A stretch of 64,000 nucleotides of DNA from Streptomyces eurythermus (GCF_014649115.1 NZ_BMSK01000016.1:186572-250571), one strand, 5' to 3'; numbered from the stretch's first letter, positions 1 to 8,503 are shown. Program-made: numbers and translations. Notes: a model not told the origin generated them from the letters alone.

Positions 1-84
1 GGCGACCAGGAAGACGACGAGCGAGGCGGCGAAGTCCTGCTTCAGGTGCGGGAATCGGGATATGAGGGTGCGGTTGTCGGTCAT
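1..84 (-). CDS. SulP family anion transporter, N-terminal fragment cut by the window edge
   Basis: Only the first 28 codons are present; the gene continues past base 1. The minus strand starts at ATG 84 and encodes a short polar start followed by FPHLKQDFAASLVVFLVA. That pattern, with a DxxASLVVFLVA first helix, is typical of the start of SulP sulfate/bicarbonate permeases. It begins 8 bases after the stop of the carbonic anhydrase gene, so the two should be cotranscribed. SulP-carbonic anhydrase pairing is a known arrangement for bicarbonate or sulfate uptake. The identification rests on a short segment plus context. Confidence 0.72.
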   Translation of the reverse strand, partial: MTDNRTLISRFPHLKQDFAASLVVFLVA

Positions 85-92
85 CGGCGGAC

Positions 93-671
93 TCACAGGG
101 CCTCGAAACTGTCGGTCTGCTGGCGGTGCGTCCGTACCGTGCCGGTGTGCACCTCGTAGTACCAGGCGTGCAGGTTCAGTTCACCCTCGGCCAGCTTCCG
201 CTCGACGCAGGGGTACGAACGGAGCCGCAGCAGCTGGGTGAGGACATGGCTCTGCACGCCCTCGGAGACCTCAGGGTCCTCGGCCTTGCCGGACGGGCGC
301 GGGGTGGCCGAGACCAGCCAGTCGCGCACGGCCGGTACGGCGGTGAGGTCGTCGCCGCGCACCAGCGCGCCGACGGCGCCGCAGTGCGAGTGGCCGCAGA
401 CCACGATGTCGCGGACGCCCAGCACCTCCACGGCGTACTCGATGGTGGCCGCCTCGCTGGTGGGGTGCTCGGAGGCGTAGGGCGGGACGATGTTGCCCGC
501 GGTGCGCAGCTCGAACAGCTCGCCGGGGCGGGCGCCCGTGATCAGGGCCGGGACGACCCGGGAATCGGAGCAGGTGATGAACAGGACCTGCGGGGACTGG
601 CCTTCGGCGAGCTTGGCGAACTCCTCAGGGCGTTGTCCGAAGGTACGGGCGTTGTCGATGAGGGGCTGCAT
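93..671 (-). CDS. Beta-class carbonic anhydrase
   Basis: This enzyme interconverts CO2 and bicarbonate in the cytoplasm. The 192-residue product has the family's zinc ligands and catalytic dyad: C34 and the D36/R38 pair in CSDSR, and H94 and C97 in GHSHCG. I chose ATG 671 because AGGAGG lies just upstream on the minus strand; reading further upstream gives only a low-complexity extension. The SulP transporter gene follows after 8 bases, which suggests a linked bicarbonate transport and hydration unit. A small secreted-type ORF (758-1153) lies upstream on the same strand. Length and motifs fit the family well. Confidence 0.93.
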   Translation of the reverse strand: MQPLIDNARTFGQRPEEFAKLAEGQSPQVLFITCSDSRVVPALITGARPGELFELRTAGNIVPPYASEHPTSEAATIEYAVEVLGVRDIVVCGHSHCGAVGALVRGDDLTAVPAVRDWLVSATPRPSGKAEDPEVSEGVQSHVLTQLLRLRSYPCVERKLAEGELNLHAWYYEVHTGTVRTHRQQTDSFEAL

Positions 672-757
672 GTGTGTGGGTTCCTCCTGGCGCGCCTTCC
701 CGGCGCGTCGGACTCGAACGATGGTCGTGGGGGGAGAGAGCGCGAGGCGCCCGGATC

Positions 758-1153
758 TCAGCAGCGGAAGACCTGAAGCGCTGCCGGGGTATGGGCTCTG
801 GTGGCTCTCGGGGAAGAGTGGCGCGTTGCCTCGGGCGGTACCGACGGGGCCTCCGAGGCCCCCCGGCCGGAGTCGAGGGTGCTCTCCTCGGGCCATCCGG
901 CCGCCGGGCCGCGATGCCGGTCGCGAAGGTGCGGGGTGCCCACGGGAGCGTCCGGGCTGCCGGGGGCGCGGACCGTGTCCGCTCCGGCGCGCGCCGAGAG
1001 CGCGGAGGGAGCAATTCCGGTCTCCGCCTTGAGCAGGGTCTGGCCGAACGTGTGCGCGGATGCGAAGTTTTCGCCGCCCGCGCGCAGCTGGAGCGCGAGC
1101 AGGACCGCGGCGAGGGCGGCGAGCAGGCCGCGTACGGCTGTACTGCGGAACAT
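758..1153 (-). CDS. Small exported hypothetical protein
   Basis: I do not recognise this 131-residue protein. It begins with a convincing export signal or membrane anchor (residues 1-25: MFRSTAVRGLLAALAAVLLALQ). The rest is Pro/Ala/Arg-rich, looks disordered and ends in Cys. A strong ribosome site, GGAGGGGGG, lies a few bases upstream of ATG 1153. A perfect 15-bp inverted repeat (1189-1203) lies 35 bases upstream and could be its operator. It reads toward the carbonic anhydrase gene with an 86-base gap, so the two might be cotranscribed. The main doubt is that the C-terminal half is compositionally like noncoding high-GC sequence. Confidence 0.5.
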   Translation of the reverse strand: MFRSTAVRGLLAALAAVLLALQLRAGGENFASAHTFGQTLLKAETGIAPSALSARAGADTVRAPGSPDAPVGTPHLRDRHRGPAAGWPEESTLDSGRGASEAPSVPPEATRHSSPRATRAHTPAALQVFRC

Positions 1154-1188
1154 GAGCCCCCCTCCGCCCTGTTCATGTTTCTAGTACA

Positions 1189-1203
1189 GACCAAGTCTTG
1201 GTC
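1189..1203. promoter_or_regulatory. 15-bp perfect inverted repeat, candidate operator
   Basis: The sequence GACCAAG-T-CTTGGTC has perfect 7-bp arms around one central base. It sits 35 bases upstream of ATG 1153 and just downstream on the minus strand of a TTGACC hexamer, where a repressor could block transcription. The half-site is the mirror arrangement of the TGGTC...GACCA half-sites bound by the GntR-family regulator DasR, so this is not a canonical DasR site. The regulator is unknown. Confidence 0.45.
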
Positions 1204-1280
1204 AATGAATGGTCAAGAAACACCTTAGCCGCGCAAAGACCTTTGCTGGGTTAACTGGAGGTTAACGGGCTGAGAGAGCG

Positions 1281-1323
1281 TAAAAAACGCGGGTCAAGTG
1301 GCTTGAAGCAGCCCTTGACCCGC
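1281..1323 (-). terminator. Rho-independent terminator of the ZapE-like gene
   Basis: The arms GCGGGTCAAG (1289-1298) and CTTGACCCGC (1314-1323) pair perfectly over 10 bp. On the minus strand the stem is followed by GTTTTTTA (1288-1281), a good U tract. It lies about 30 bases after the stop at 1354. Confidence 0.8.
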
Positions 1324-1353
1324 GGTAGTTGATTCGTTATCAGATGGCGCCGG

Positions 1354-2457
1354 TCAGGCGCCGACCAGTCCCTTCGCGTCCCGGGCCAGCGCGGTGAGCC
1401 GGGATATCGCGCGGAAGTACTTCTTGCGGTAGCCGCCGTTCAGCATCTCCTCGCTGAACAGCCGGTCGAACGGCAGCCCCGAGGCCAGCACCGGCACCTC
1501 GCGGTCGTAGAGCCGGTCGGCGAGGACCACCAGCCGCAGCGCCGTCGACTGGTCCGGCACCGGCCGCACGCCGGTCAGGCACACCGCCCGCACCCCGTCG
1601 GTCAGCGCGCCGTACCGGCTCGGGTGCACCTTGGCCAGATGCTCCAGCAGGCTCGGGAAGTCGTCCAGCGAGGCGCCCTCGGTGGCGAACGCCGTCTTCA
1701 TGACCTCCTCGTCGGAGAAGGGCGCCGGTGCCTCGGGCAGGCCGCGGTGGCGGTAGTCCTCGCCGTCGATGCGCAGGGTGCGGAAGTGGGCCGACAGACC
1801 CTGGATCTCGCGCAGGAAGTCGGCGGCGGCGAAGCGTCCCTCGCCCAGTTTGCCGGGCAGCGTGTTGGAGGTGGCGGCGAGCGCCACGCCCGCCTCGACC
1901 AGCTTGCCGAGCAGCGTCGACACCAGGACCGTGTCGCCGGGGTCGTCCAGCTCGAACTCGTCGATGCACAGCAGGCTGTGCCCGGACAGCGTGCGCACCG
2001 TCTGCTGGAAACCGAGCGCGCCGACCAGGTTGGTCAGCTCCACGAAGGTGCCGAACGCCTTGCGGGACGGCTCCGCCGGGGCGGCGTGCCACAGGGAGGC
2101 CAGCAGATGGGTCTTGCCGACGCCGTAGCCGCCGTCCAGGTACACCCCGCGCGGGCCGGCCGGGGCCTTGGGCGCCTTCGCCCGGCCGAATCCGAAAAGG
2201 CCGCGCCGGCCGGTGCCGGACGCCCGCGGCGCGCCCAGACCGGCGGCGAAGCCCTCCAGGACCCGGACGGCCTCCGTCTGGCTGGGCTGGTTCGGGTCCG
2301 GGATGTACGTGGCGAAGCGGACCGAGTCGAAGCGCGGCGGCGGCACCATCTCGGCGACCAGCCGGTCCGCGGGCACGTGCGGCTCGCGGGCGCACAGGGA
2401 GAGGGGGCCCGCGTCGGTCACGGGGCCGGAACCGGGGGCGGTGCTGGAGGAGGACAC
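1354..2457 (-). CDS. zapE: ZapE/AFG1 family P-loop ATPase
   Basis: This is an AAA+-like ATPase of the family that includes E. coli ZapE (cell-division associated) and mitochondrial AFG1/LACE1. The 367-residue product has Walker A GGYGVGKTH (about residues 109-117) and Walker B LLCIDEFELDD, followed by the family's conserved ATSN and FLREI segments. The start GTG 2457 is the first usable start codon in frame after a run of non-start codons; no clear ribosome site precedes it, so the transcript may be near-leaderless. It is transcribed divergently from the reductase gene at 2494, with only 36 bases between the two starts. Its role in Streptomyces is not established. Confidence 0.88.
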   Translation of the reverse strand: MSSSSTAPGSGPVTDAGPLSLCAREPHVPADRLVAEMVPPPRFDSVRFATYIPDPNQPSQTEAVRVLEGFAAGLGAPRASGTGRRGLFGFGRAKAPKAPAGPRGVYLDGGYGVGKTHLLASLWHAAPAEPSRKAFGTFVELTNLVGALGFQQTVRTLSGHSLLCIDEFELDDPGDTVLVSTLLGKLVEAGVALAATSNTLPGKLGEGRFAAADFLREIQGLSAHFRTLRIDGEDYRHRGLPEAPAPFSDEEVMKTAFATEGASLDDFPSLLEHLAKVHPSRYGALTDGVRAVCLTGVRPVPDQSTALRLVVLADRLYDREVPVLASGLPFDRLFSEEMLNGGYRKKYFRAISRLTALARDAKGLVGA

Positions 2458-2493
2458 GGTTATCCATGCTAAGCGCCGTGTCACACTGCACGA

Positions 2494-3312
2494 ATGCGAC
2501 GCCTCTTCCCTGTGACCGAAGAAACAGCAGCCCAGGCCCGCGCCGACGGGGGAGCACCGGCCGCCTCGGGGGCGGCCGTGGACCGGGAGTGGGACCTCGC
2601 CGAGCTGGCCGCCGCCTACGCCTACCCCGACCCCGCGCCGGGCGCCCCGCGGCCCTGGCTGCGGGCCAACATGGTCTCCTCCCTCGACGGCGCCGCCCAG
2701 CACGAGGGCCACTCCAAGCCCATCTCCAGCGCCGCCGACATGCGGATCTTCGGCACCCTGCGGGCGCTCGCGGACGTCGTGCTCGTCGGTGCGGAAACGG
2801 TACGGCAGGAGGGGTACCGCCCCGCCCGGGTGCGTGCCGAGTTCGCCGGGGCGCGCGCGGCCGCCGGACAGGCCCCGGTCCCGGCGATCGCGATCGTCAG
2901 CGCGAGCCTGGACCTGGACTTCACGCTGCCGCTGTTCACCTCGCCCCTGGTCCCGACGCTGATCCTCACCGGGGCCGCCGCCGCGCCCGACCGGGTCGCC
3001 GCCGCCGAGAAGGCCGGCGCCCGGGTGCTGGTCGCCGGGGAGGGCATGGGTGTGGAGCCCGCCCGCGCGGTCGAGGCCCTCGCCGGCCTCGGACACACCC
3101 GGCTGCTCACCGAGGGCGGCCCCCGGCTGCTCGGCCAGCTGATCGCCGCGGAGGTGCTGGACGAACTGTGCCTGACCGTCTCGCCGACGCTGACGGCGGG
3201 CGGCGCGCAGCGCATCTCCGGGGGGCCGTCGGTCGCCGTTCCGCACCGGTTCGAACTCGTGTCCCTGCTGGAGGAGGACGGATTCCTCTTCGGGCGCTAC
3301 CGTCGGCCTTGA
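2494..3312 (+). CDS. RibD C-terminal-domain (pyrimidine reductase-like) protein
   Basis: The 272-residue protein consists essentially of the NADPH-dependent RibD_C/dihydrofolate-reductase-like fold. Visible features are ANMVSSLDGAAQHEGHSKPI near residue 50-70, LRALADVVLVGAETVRQEGY, and LLTEGGPRLLGQLI near the C-terminus. Family members reduce the ribosyl side chain of a riboflavin precursor, but this stand-alone version lacks the deaminase half, so riboflavin synthesis is not proven. It could be a general pteridine or pyrimidine reductase. Start ATG 2494 lies in a very short divergent region shared with zapE. Confidence 0.85.
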   Translation: MRRLFPVTEETAAQARADGGAPAASGAAVDREWDLAELAAAYAYPDPAPGAPRPWLRANMVSSLDGAAQHEGHSKPISSAADMRIFGTLRALADVVLVGAETVRQEGYRPARVRAEFAGARAAAGQAPVPAIAIVSASLDLDFTLPLFTSPLVPTLILTGAAAAPDRVAAAEKAGARVLVAGEGMGVEPARAVEALAGLGHTRLLTEGGPRLLGQLIAAEVLDELCLTVSPTLTAGGAQRISGGPSVAVPHRFELVSLLEEDGFLFGRYRRP

Positions 3313-3441
3313 AATCAACGGAATCATCCGTTCCGGTTGGCTTCCGCCGGGCAGACTTAAGGCGGCAGTACCCGTGCGATCACGGGGAAGGATGGTTTCC
3401 GCAGGGGCCCTGCCGGGCCCTCTAAGGAGAAGAGGCGCCTG

Positions 3442-3915
3442 GTGTTCACAAGCGTTCTGATGATCGAGAAGGCCCTGACGTCCGCCGACGTGGAGTTCGT
3501 CACCACCTTGCACGGGGACGAGCCCGTCTCCTTCCACGTGCTGCTCCAGCCGCGCGGCGAGCAGGCGGACCGGCTGCTGCGGGCCATCGACGACATCGCG
3601 CTCGGCGAACTCGACGAGGCGGTGCGGGAGGGTGAGACCCCGGAGGGCCGCGAGGCGCGGAGCGTGGGGCGCCAAGCCCTCGACGTGTCGCTCCAGGCGC
3701 TGCGCTCCGCGGGGAGCGAGGCGGCGGGGCGGCTGGTCGAGGACCACCCGCTGGACGCGCTGAAGGCGCTGGTCGCCGAGGTGGACGCGGACGAGGTGAT
3801 CGTCCTGACCGATCCGCACTACGTGGAGGAGTTCTTCCACCGGGACTGGGCCTCGCGGGCACGGCACAGGGTGGGGGTGCCGGTGCTGAAGCTGTTCTCC
3901 CACAGCAAGGCGTAG
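3442..3915 (+). CDS. Small conserved actinobacterial protein (UspA-like fold suspected)
   Basis: The product is 157 residues and acidic, with a recurring alpha/beta pattern ending in DEVIVLTDPHYVEEFFHRDWASRARHR. Streptomyces homologues are often labelled indole-3-glycerol phosphate synthase, but the protein is far too short for TrpC and lacks a TIM barrel, so I regard that label as wrong. The C-terminal VIVLTDPHY...R pattern is reminiscent of universal-stress-type nucleotide-binding folds, which is only an inference. GTG 3442 is preceded by AAGGAG (3424-3429) at a rather long distance; ATG 3460 is an alternative start. Confidence 0.7.
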   Translation: MFTSVLMIEKALTSADVEFVTTLHGDEPVSFHVLLQPRGEQADRLLRAIDDIALGELDEAVREGETPEGREARSVGRQALDVSLQALRSAGSEAAGRLVEDHPLDALKALVAEVDADEVIVLTDPHYVEEFFHRDWASRARHRVGVPVLKLFSHSKA

Positions 3916-4059
3916 GCGTGGGGGCCCTCGCGCGCGGGCCGCGGGTCCCTCGTGGCCGAGCCCGCCGTCCAGCGCCCCCCGCGCCCCTTGCGGGGTGACC
4001 GGTGCTCCAGCGCATAGGCTAGGCATGTTCCGGCACGTACCGTCTCTGGGGAGAAACGC

Positions 4060-5451
4060 ATGGCACCCGGCCTTCCTACCGCCATGGACCGACCGCACTT
4101 CATCGGCATCGGCGGCGCCGGGATGTCCGGAATCGCGAAGATCCTGGCCCAGCGCGGGGCCCGGGTGGCCGGCAGCGACGCCAAGGAGTCGGCGACCGCC
4201 GAGGCGCTCCGGGCGCTGGGCGCCACCGTGCACATCGGACACGCCGCCGGGCACCTCGCCGACGACGCGAGCTGTGTCGTGGTGTCGTCGGCGATCCGCG
4301 AGGACAACCCGGAACTGGTCCGCGCCGCCGAGCTGGGCATCCCGGTGGTGCACCGCTCCGACGCGCTGGCCGCGCTGATGACCGGGCTGCGGCCGATCGC
4401 CGTGGCCGGCACCCACGGCAAGACCACCACCACCTCGATGCTGGCGGTCTCCCTGACCGAGCTGGGCCTGAAGCCGTCGTACGCCATCGGCGGCGACCTG
4501 GACGCGCCCGGCTCCAACGCGCTGCACGGCGAGGGCGAGATCTTCGTCGCCGAGGCGGACGAATCGGACCGCAGCTTCCACAAGTACGCGCCCGAGGTCG
4601 CCATCGTCCTCAACGTCGAGCTGGACCACCACGCCAACTACGCCTCCATCGACGAGATCCACGAGTCCTTCGAGACCTTCGTGGGCCGGATCACCGAGGG
4701 CGGCACCCTGGTCGTCTCCGCCGACCACGAGGGCGCCCGGGAGCTGACCCGGCGGGTGCGCGACCGCGCGGTGCGGGTGGTGACCTACGGCGAGGCCGAG
4801 GACGCCGACGTGCGCGTGCTGTCGATCGTCCCGCAGGGCCTGAGGAGCCGGGTCACGGTGGTGCTGGACGGGCAGGAGCTGACCTTCGCCGTCTCCGTGC
4901 CGGGCCGTCACTACGCGCTCAACGCGGTCGCCGCGCTCACCGCCGGCGCCGCCCTCGGCATCCCGGCCCCCGAGCTGGCGCCCGCGCTCGCCGCCTACAC
5001 CGGCGTCAAGCGCCGCCTCCAGCTCAAGGGCGAGGCGGCCGGCGTCCAGGTGATCGACTCCTACGCCCATCACCCGACCGAGATGACGGCCGACCTGGAG
5101 GCCATGCGCGGCGCCGCCGGTGACGCCCGGATCCTCGTCGTCTTCCAGCCGCACCTGTTCTCCCGCACCCAGGAGCTGGGCAAGGAGATGGGGCAGGCGC
5201 TGGCCCTCGCCGACGCCTCGGTGGTGCTGGACATCTACCCGGCCCGCGAGGACCCGATCCCGGGCGTGACCAGCGAGCTGATCATCGAGTCCGCGCGCGC
5301 CGCCGGCGCCGACGTGACCGCCGTCCACGACAAGGCGGACATCCCGGCGGTGATCGCGGGAATGGCGAAGCCCGGTGATCTCGTTCTCACCATGGGCGCG
5401 GGCGATGTGACCGACCTGGGCCCGCTGATCCTGGACCGACTCGCGCAGTAA
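4060..5451 (+). CDS. murC: UDP-N-acetylmuramate--L-alanine ligase
   Basis: MurC adds L-alanine to UDP-MurNAc, the first amino acid of the peptidoglycan stem peptide, in the cytoplasm. The 463-residue protein has the nucleotide-binding GIGGAGMSG (residues 16-24), the Mur ligase ATP loop AGTHGKTTTT (116-125), the central AEADESD motif and the C-terminal DSYAHHPTE segment. ATG 4060 follows a GGGGAGAA ribosome site. Unlike most mur genes it lies outside a division/cell-wall cluster; msrB follows 25 bases later and may be cotranscribed. Confidence 0.96.
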   Translation: MAPGLPTAMDRPHFIGIGGAGMSGIAKILAQRGARVAGSDAKESATAEALRALGATVHIGHAAGHLADDASCVVVSSAIREDNPELVRAAELGIPVVHRSDALAALMTGLRPIAVAGTHGKTTTTSMLAVSLTELGLKPSYAIGGDLDAPGSNALHGEGEIFVAEADESDRSFHKYAPEVAIVLNVELDHHANYASIDEIHESFETFVGRITEGGTLVVSADHEGARELTRRVRDRAVRVVTYGEAEDADVRVLSIVPQGLRSRVTVVLDGQELTFAVSVPGRHYALNAVAALTAGAALGIPAPELAPALAAYTGVKRRLQLKGEAAGVQVIDSYAHHPTEMTADLEAMRGAAGDARILVVFQPHLFSRTQELGKEMGQALALADASVVLDIYPAREDPIPGVTSELIIESARAAGADVTAVHDKADIPAVIAGMAKPGDLVLTMGAGDVTDLGPLILDRLAQ

Positions 5452-5476
5452 GAGCAGTAAGAGGGGCTGAGAGCTG

Positions 5477-5884
5477 ATGGCGTACGACGTCGAGAAGCCG
5501 GACGAGCAGTGGCGCGCGGAGCTGACCCCGGCCGAGTACGCGGTGCTGCGCCAGTCCGCCACCGAACCGGCCTTCACCGGTGAGTACACGGACACCAAGA
5601 CCAAGGGCGTGTACTCCTGCCGGGCGTGCGGGGCGGATCTGTTCGAGTCCGACACCAAGTTCGAGTCGCACTGCGGCTGGCCGTCCTTCTACGACCCGAA
5701 GGACTCCGACGCCGTGGAACTGGTCGAGGACCGCTCCCACGGCATGGTCCGCACCGAGGTCCGGTGTGCCCGCTGCGGCTCCCACCTGGGGCACGTCTTC
5801 GCGGGCGAGGGCTACCCGACCCCCACCGACCAGCGGTACTGCATCAACTCCGTCTCGCTGCGACTGACGCCCGCGGAGGGCTGA
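5477..5884 (+). CDS. msrB: Peptide-methionine (R)-S-oxide reductase
   Basis: MsrB repairs oxidised methionine (R epimer) in proteins. The 135-residue product carries both zinc-binding pairs, C48/C51 (CRAC) and C97/C100 (CARC), the substrate motif HCGWPSF and the catalytic Cys122 in RYCIN. ATG 5477 is preceded by GAGGGGCTGAGAG. It begins 25 bases after murC on the same strand. Confidence 0.95.
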   Translation: MAYDVEKPDEQWRAELTPAEYAVLRQSATEPAFTGEYTDTKTKGVYSCRACGADLFESDTKFESHCGWPSFYDPKDSDAVELVEDRSHGMVRTEVRCARCGSHLGHVFAGEGYPTPTDQRYCINSVSLRLTPAEG

Positions 5885-5896
5885 GGGCGGCGCGGC

Positions 5897-5921
5897 GGCC
5901 CCGGTCCCGCCGGCCGGGGCC
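5897..5921. terminator. Candidate terminator hairpin after msrB
   Basis: The arms GGCCCCGG (5897-5904) and CCGGGGCC (5914-5921) pair over 8 bp with a 9-base loop, starting 12 bases after the msrB stop. No U tract follows, which is common in Streptomyces. Confidence 0.4.
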
Positions 5922-6048
5922 GGGCGGAGCCCGCCGCCGCCCGCCCGGGCCGCGACCCGCCGTCTTCCCGCCAAGATGTCGCAACACTGGCGGTCTAGAC
6001 TCTCCCCGCATCAGCCCAGAGCGGTCGGACCGAAGGGTACGCGGCGTT

Positions 6049-7182
6049 TTGATACGGATAGATGCAGTCACCAAGCGGTACCCGGACGGCACGGTCGCAG
6101 TCGACCGGCTGTCGCTGGAGATACCGGACCGCGCGATCACCGTCCTCGTCGGGCCGTCCGGCTGCGGCAAGACGACGACCCTGCGGATGATCAACCGGAT
6201 GGTGGAGCCCACCGAGGGCAGCATCCTCCTCGACGGGCAGGACATCCGGCAGCAGCCGGTCAACACCCTGCGCCGTTCGATGGGCTACGTCATCCAGAAC
6301 GCGGGTCTCTTCCCGCACCGCACCATCCTCGACAACATCGCCACCGTGCCCCGGCTGCTCGGCCGGAGCAGGCGGCAGGCCCGGGACCGTGCCGCCGAGC
6401 TGATGGAGCGGGTCGGGCTCGACACGGCACTTGCCAAGCGGTACCCGTACCAGCTCTCCGGCGGCCAGCAGCAGCGCGTCGGCGTGGCCCGCGCGCTCGC
6501 CGCCGACCCGCCGGTCCTGCTGATGGACGAGCCGTTCTCCGCCGTCGACCCGGTCGTCCGCAAGCAGCTCCAGGACGAACTCCTGCGCATCCAGGAGGAA
6601 CTGGGCAAGACCATCGTCTTCGTCACGCACGACATCGACGAGGCGATCAAGCTCGGCACCCGGGTCGCCGTACTGCGCACCGGCGGCCGGCTCGCCCAGT
6701 ACGCCCCGCCCGCCGAACTGCTCAGCGCGCCCGCCGACGCCTTCGTGGAGGACTTCCTCGGCGCCGACCGCGGCATCCGCCGGCTCTCCTTCTTCCCGTC
6801 CGCCGATCTGGAGTTGCAGACCGCGCCGCTGGTGCGGGCCGACGCCGACGCCGGCACGCTCGCCGCCCGGGCCACCGCGGTCCCGTACCTCCTCGTCACC
6901 GATCCCGACGGCAGGCCGCTCGGCTGGAGCGAGCCCGGCCGGCTCACCGCCGGTGCCGTCGACCGGGAGCAACTCCTCGATTACGGGCGGCCGTTCGTGC
7001 CCGGCACCGACTCGCTGCGGGCCGCGCTGGACGGGGCCGTGCTCTCGCCGACCGGATGGGCGGTCGCGGTGGACGGCGAGGGGCGCGCCGTCGGTGTCGT
7101 GTCCCAGCAGGTCATCGGCGAGGCGATCCGGGCCGCCCACGGCCGGGTGGCCGAGCGGGCCGGGGAGGCGGCCGGACGATGA
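6049..7182 (+). CDS. Osmoprotectant/glycine-betaine-type ABC transporter ATPase with C-terminal regulatory region
   Basis: This is the energising subunit of an importer of the OpuC/ProV family. Walker A GPSGCGKTT is at residues 35-43, the ABC signature LSGGQQQR at 136-143, and Walker B LLMDEP at 157-162. After the ATPase domain, residues 250-377 contain segments resembling degenerate CBS repeats, such as VPYLLVTDPDGRPLG and GWAVAVDGEGRAVGV, which in this family sense ionic strength or nucleotides. The start is TTG 6049, because no ATG or GTG lies close upstream and homology begins immediately (IRIDAVTKRYPDG); GAAGG at 6032 is a weak ribosome site. It overlaps the downstream permease by ATGA. 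Confidence 0.9.
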   Translation: MIRIDAVTKRYPDGTVAVDRLSLEIPDRAITVLVGPSGCGKTTTLRMINRMVEPTEGSILLDGQDIRQQPVNTLRRSMGYVIQNAGLFPHRTILDNIATVPRLLGRSRRQARDRAAELMERVGLDTALAKRYPYQLSGGQQQRVGVARALAADPPVLLMDEPFSAVDPVVRKQLQDELLRIQEELGKTIVFVTHDIDEAIKLGTRVAVLRTGGRLAQYAPPAELLSAPADAFVEDFLGADRGIRRLSFFPSADLELQTAPLVRADADAGTLAARATAVPYLLVTDPDGRPLGWSEPGRLTAGAVDREQLLDYGRPFVPGTDSLRAALDGAVLSPTGWAVAVDGEGRAVGVVSQQVIGEAIRAAHGRVAERAGEAAGR

Positions 7183-7832
7183 ACGGGTTCTTCGACCTCC
7201 CGAGCGACCTCGGGCAGAGCTGGCTCGGTCTCGTCGGACTGCACCTGCGCGAGGCCCTGCTGCCGGTGCTGGCCGGGCTGCTCGTCTCGCTGCCCGTGGC
7301 GCAGCTGTGCGTGCGCTTCCGCTGGATCTACCCGCCCGTCCTCGGCATCGCCACGGTCCTCTACGCGATTCCCTCGCTCGCCTTCTTCGTCGTGCTCATC
7401 GACTACTTCGGCCAGAGCGAGACCACGGTGATGATCCCGCTCGCGCTCTACAGCCTGGTGGTGCTGGTGCCGGCGATCGTGGACGGCGTCCGCTCGGTGC
7501 CGCCGGAGACCCTGGCCGCCGCCCAGGCCATGGGATTCGGCGCCGTACGCCGGTACTTCCAGGTCCAGTTGCCCCTCGCGGTGCCCGCCATCATCGCCGG
7601 CCTGCGGGTGGCGACCGTGTCCAGCATCTCCCTGGTCAGCGTCGGCATGCTCATCGGCAACCAGGGCGCCCTCGGCAACATGCTCTACGCCGCCCAGACC
7701 TACGGCCGCCCCGCCCTGGCCGTGAACGCGGTGCTGACCATCGGGGTGCTGGGCATGCTCGCCGACGCCGCGCTGGTCCTCCTCCGCTTCCTGCTCACCC
7801 CCTGGATGCCGCGGAAGGGGGCCGGCCGGTGA
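7179..7832 (+). CDS. Osmoprotectant-type ABC transporter permease 1
   Basis: The 217-residue integral membrane protein has five or six hydrophobic segments and the permease signature in ETLAAAQAMGFGAVRRYFQVQLPLAVPAIIAGLR (EAA loop). ATG 7179 overlaps the ATPase stop (ATGA), and its own stop overlaps the next GTG, so the three genes are translationally coupled. Family knowledge assigns such permeases to uptake of betaine, carnitine, choline or related solutes. The sequence does not define the substrate. Confidence 0.9.
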   Translation: MNGFFDLPSDLGQSWLGLVGLHLREALLPVLAGLLVSLPVAQLCVRFRWIYPPVLGIATVLYAIPSLAFFVVLIDYFGQSETTVMIPLALYSLVVLVPAIVDGVRSVPPETLAAAQAMGFGAVRRYFQVQLPLAVPAIIAGLRVATVSSISLVSVGMLIGNQGALGNMLYAAQTYGRPALAVNAVLTIGVLGMLADAALVLLRFLLTPWMPRKGAGR

Positions 7833-8503
7833 ACGTCCTCGACTTCGCGCGCGCCTTCTTCGGCGACGGCGCCCACTGGCACGGCTACGACGGCATCCCC
7901 ACCCGGTTCGCCGAGCACATCGGGTACTGCCTGGAAGCCCTGGCGATCGCCGCCGCGATCGGTCTGCCCGTCGGCCTGCTCACCGGTCACACCGGCCGGG
8001 GCGGCAACGCCCTGGCGTTCCTTGCCACCGCCGGGCGGGCCCTGCCCAGCTTCGGCCTGCTGGTGCTGATGTTCATCTGGATCGGCCTGGGACTGCTGCC
8101 GGTGATGATCCCGCTGGTCGTGCTCGCCGTCCCGCCGATCCTGGTCACCACCTACGAGGCGGTCCGCTCCGTCGACCCCTCCCCGGTGGACGCCGCCCGG
8201 GGCATGGGGATGCCCGAGACGCGGGTGCTGTTCCAGGTGGAGGTGCCGGTCGCGCTCCCGCTGATCCTGAGCGGGCTGCGCACGGCGGCCGTCCAGATCG
8301 TCTCCACCGCCACCATCGCCGCCTACGTCAGCCTGGGCGGCCTCGGCCGGTACATCATCGACGGCCTCTACCAGAAGGACTACGAGAAGGTCGTCGGCGG
8401 CGCCACCCTGGTCGCCGGGCTCGCCCTGGTGACCCTGGCCGTGTTCTGGGCGGTGTCGCGGCTCGCGGTGTCACCGGGCGTACGCCGGGGCGGCCGGGGC
8501 TGA
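7829..8503 (+). CDS. Osmoprotectant-type ABC transporter permease 2
   Basis: This second permease (224 residues) starts at GTG 7829, overlapping the stop of permease 1 (GTGA). It has multiple membrane segments and an EAA loop, PVDAARGMGMPETRVLFQVEVP. Two permeases with one ATPase and one lipoprotein match the OpuC/OsmU layout. The N-terminal 30 residues are periplasm-facing and polar (GAHWHGYDGIPTRF), as is common for OpuCD-like subunits. Confidence 0.9.
   Translation: MNVLDFARAFFGDGAHWHGYDGIPTRFAEHIGYCLEALAIAAAIGLPVGLLTGHTGRGGNALAFLATAGRALPSFGLLVLMFIWIGLGLLPVMIPLVVLAVPPILVTTYEAVRSVDPSPVDAARGMGMPETRVLFQVEVPVALPLILSGLRTAAVQIVSTATIAAYVSLGGLGRYIIDGLYQKDYEKVVGGATLVAGLALVTLAVFWAVSRLAVSPGVRRGGRG

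Noticed and set aside
1189..1203. DasR (dre) site
   Set aside because: The half-sites are in the opposite order from TGGTC...GACCA and the spacing differs, so only an unassigned operator is claimed.
3442..3915. Indole-3-glycerol phosphate synthase
   Set aside because: A name sometimes attached to homologues; the protein is about 100 residues too short and lacks the TIM-barrel motifs.
1354..5658. A 1434-codon minus-strand open frame covering murC, the reductase and zapE
   Set aside because: Only the last 367 codons (zapE) show family motifs; the rest is the antisense of murC, the 3442 gene and the reductase, with typical high-GC shadow composition.
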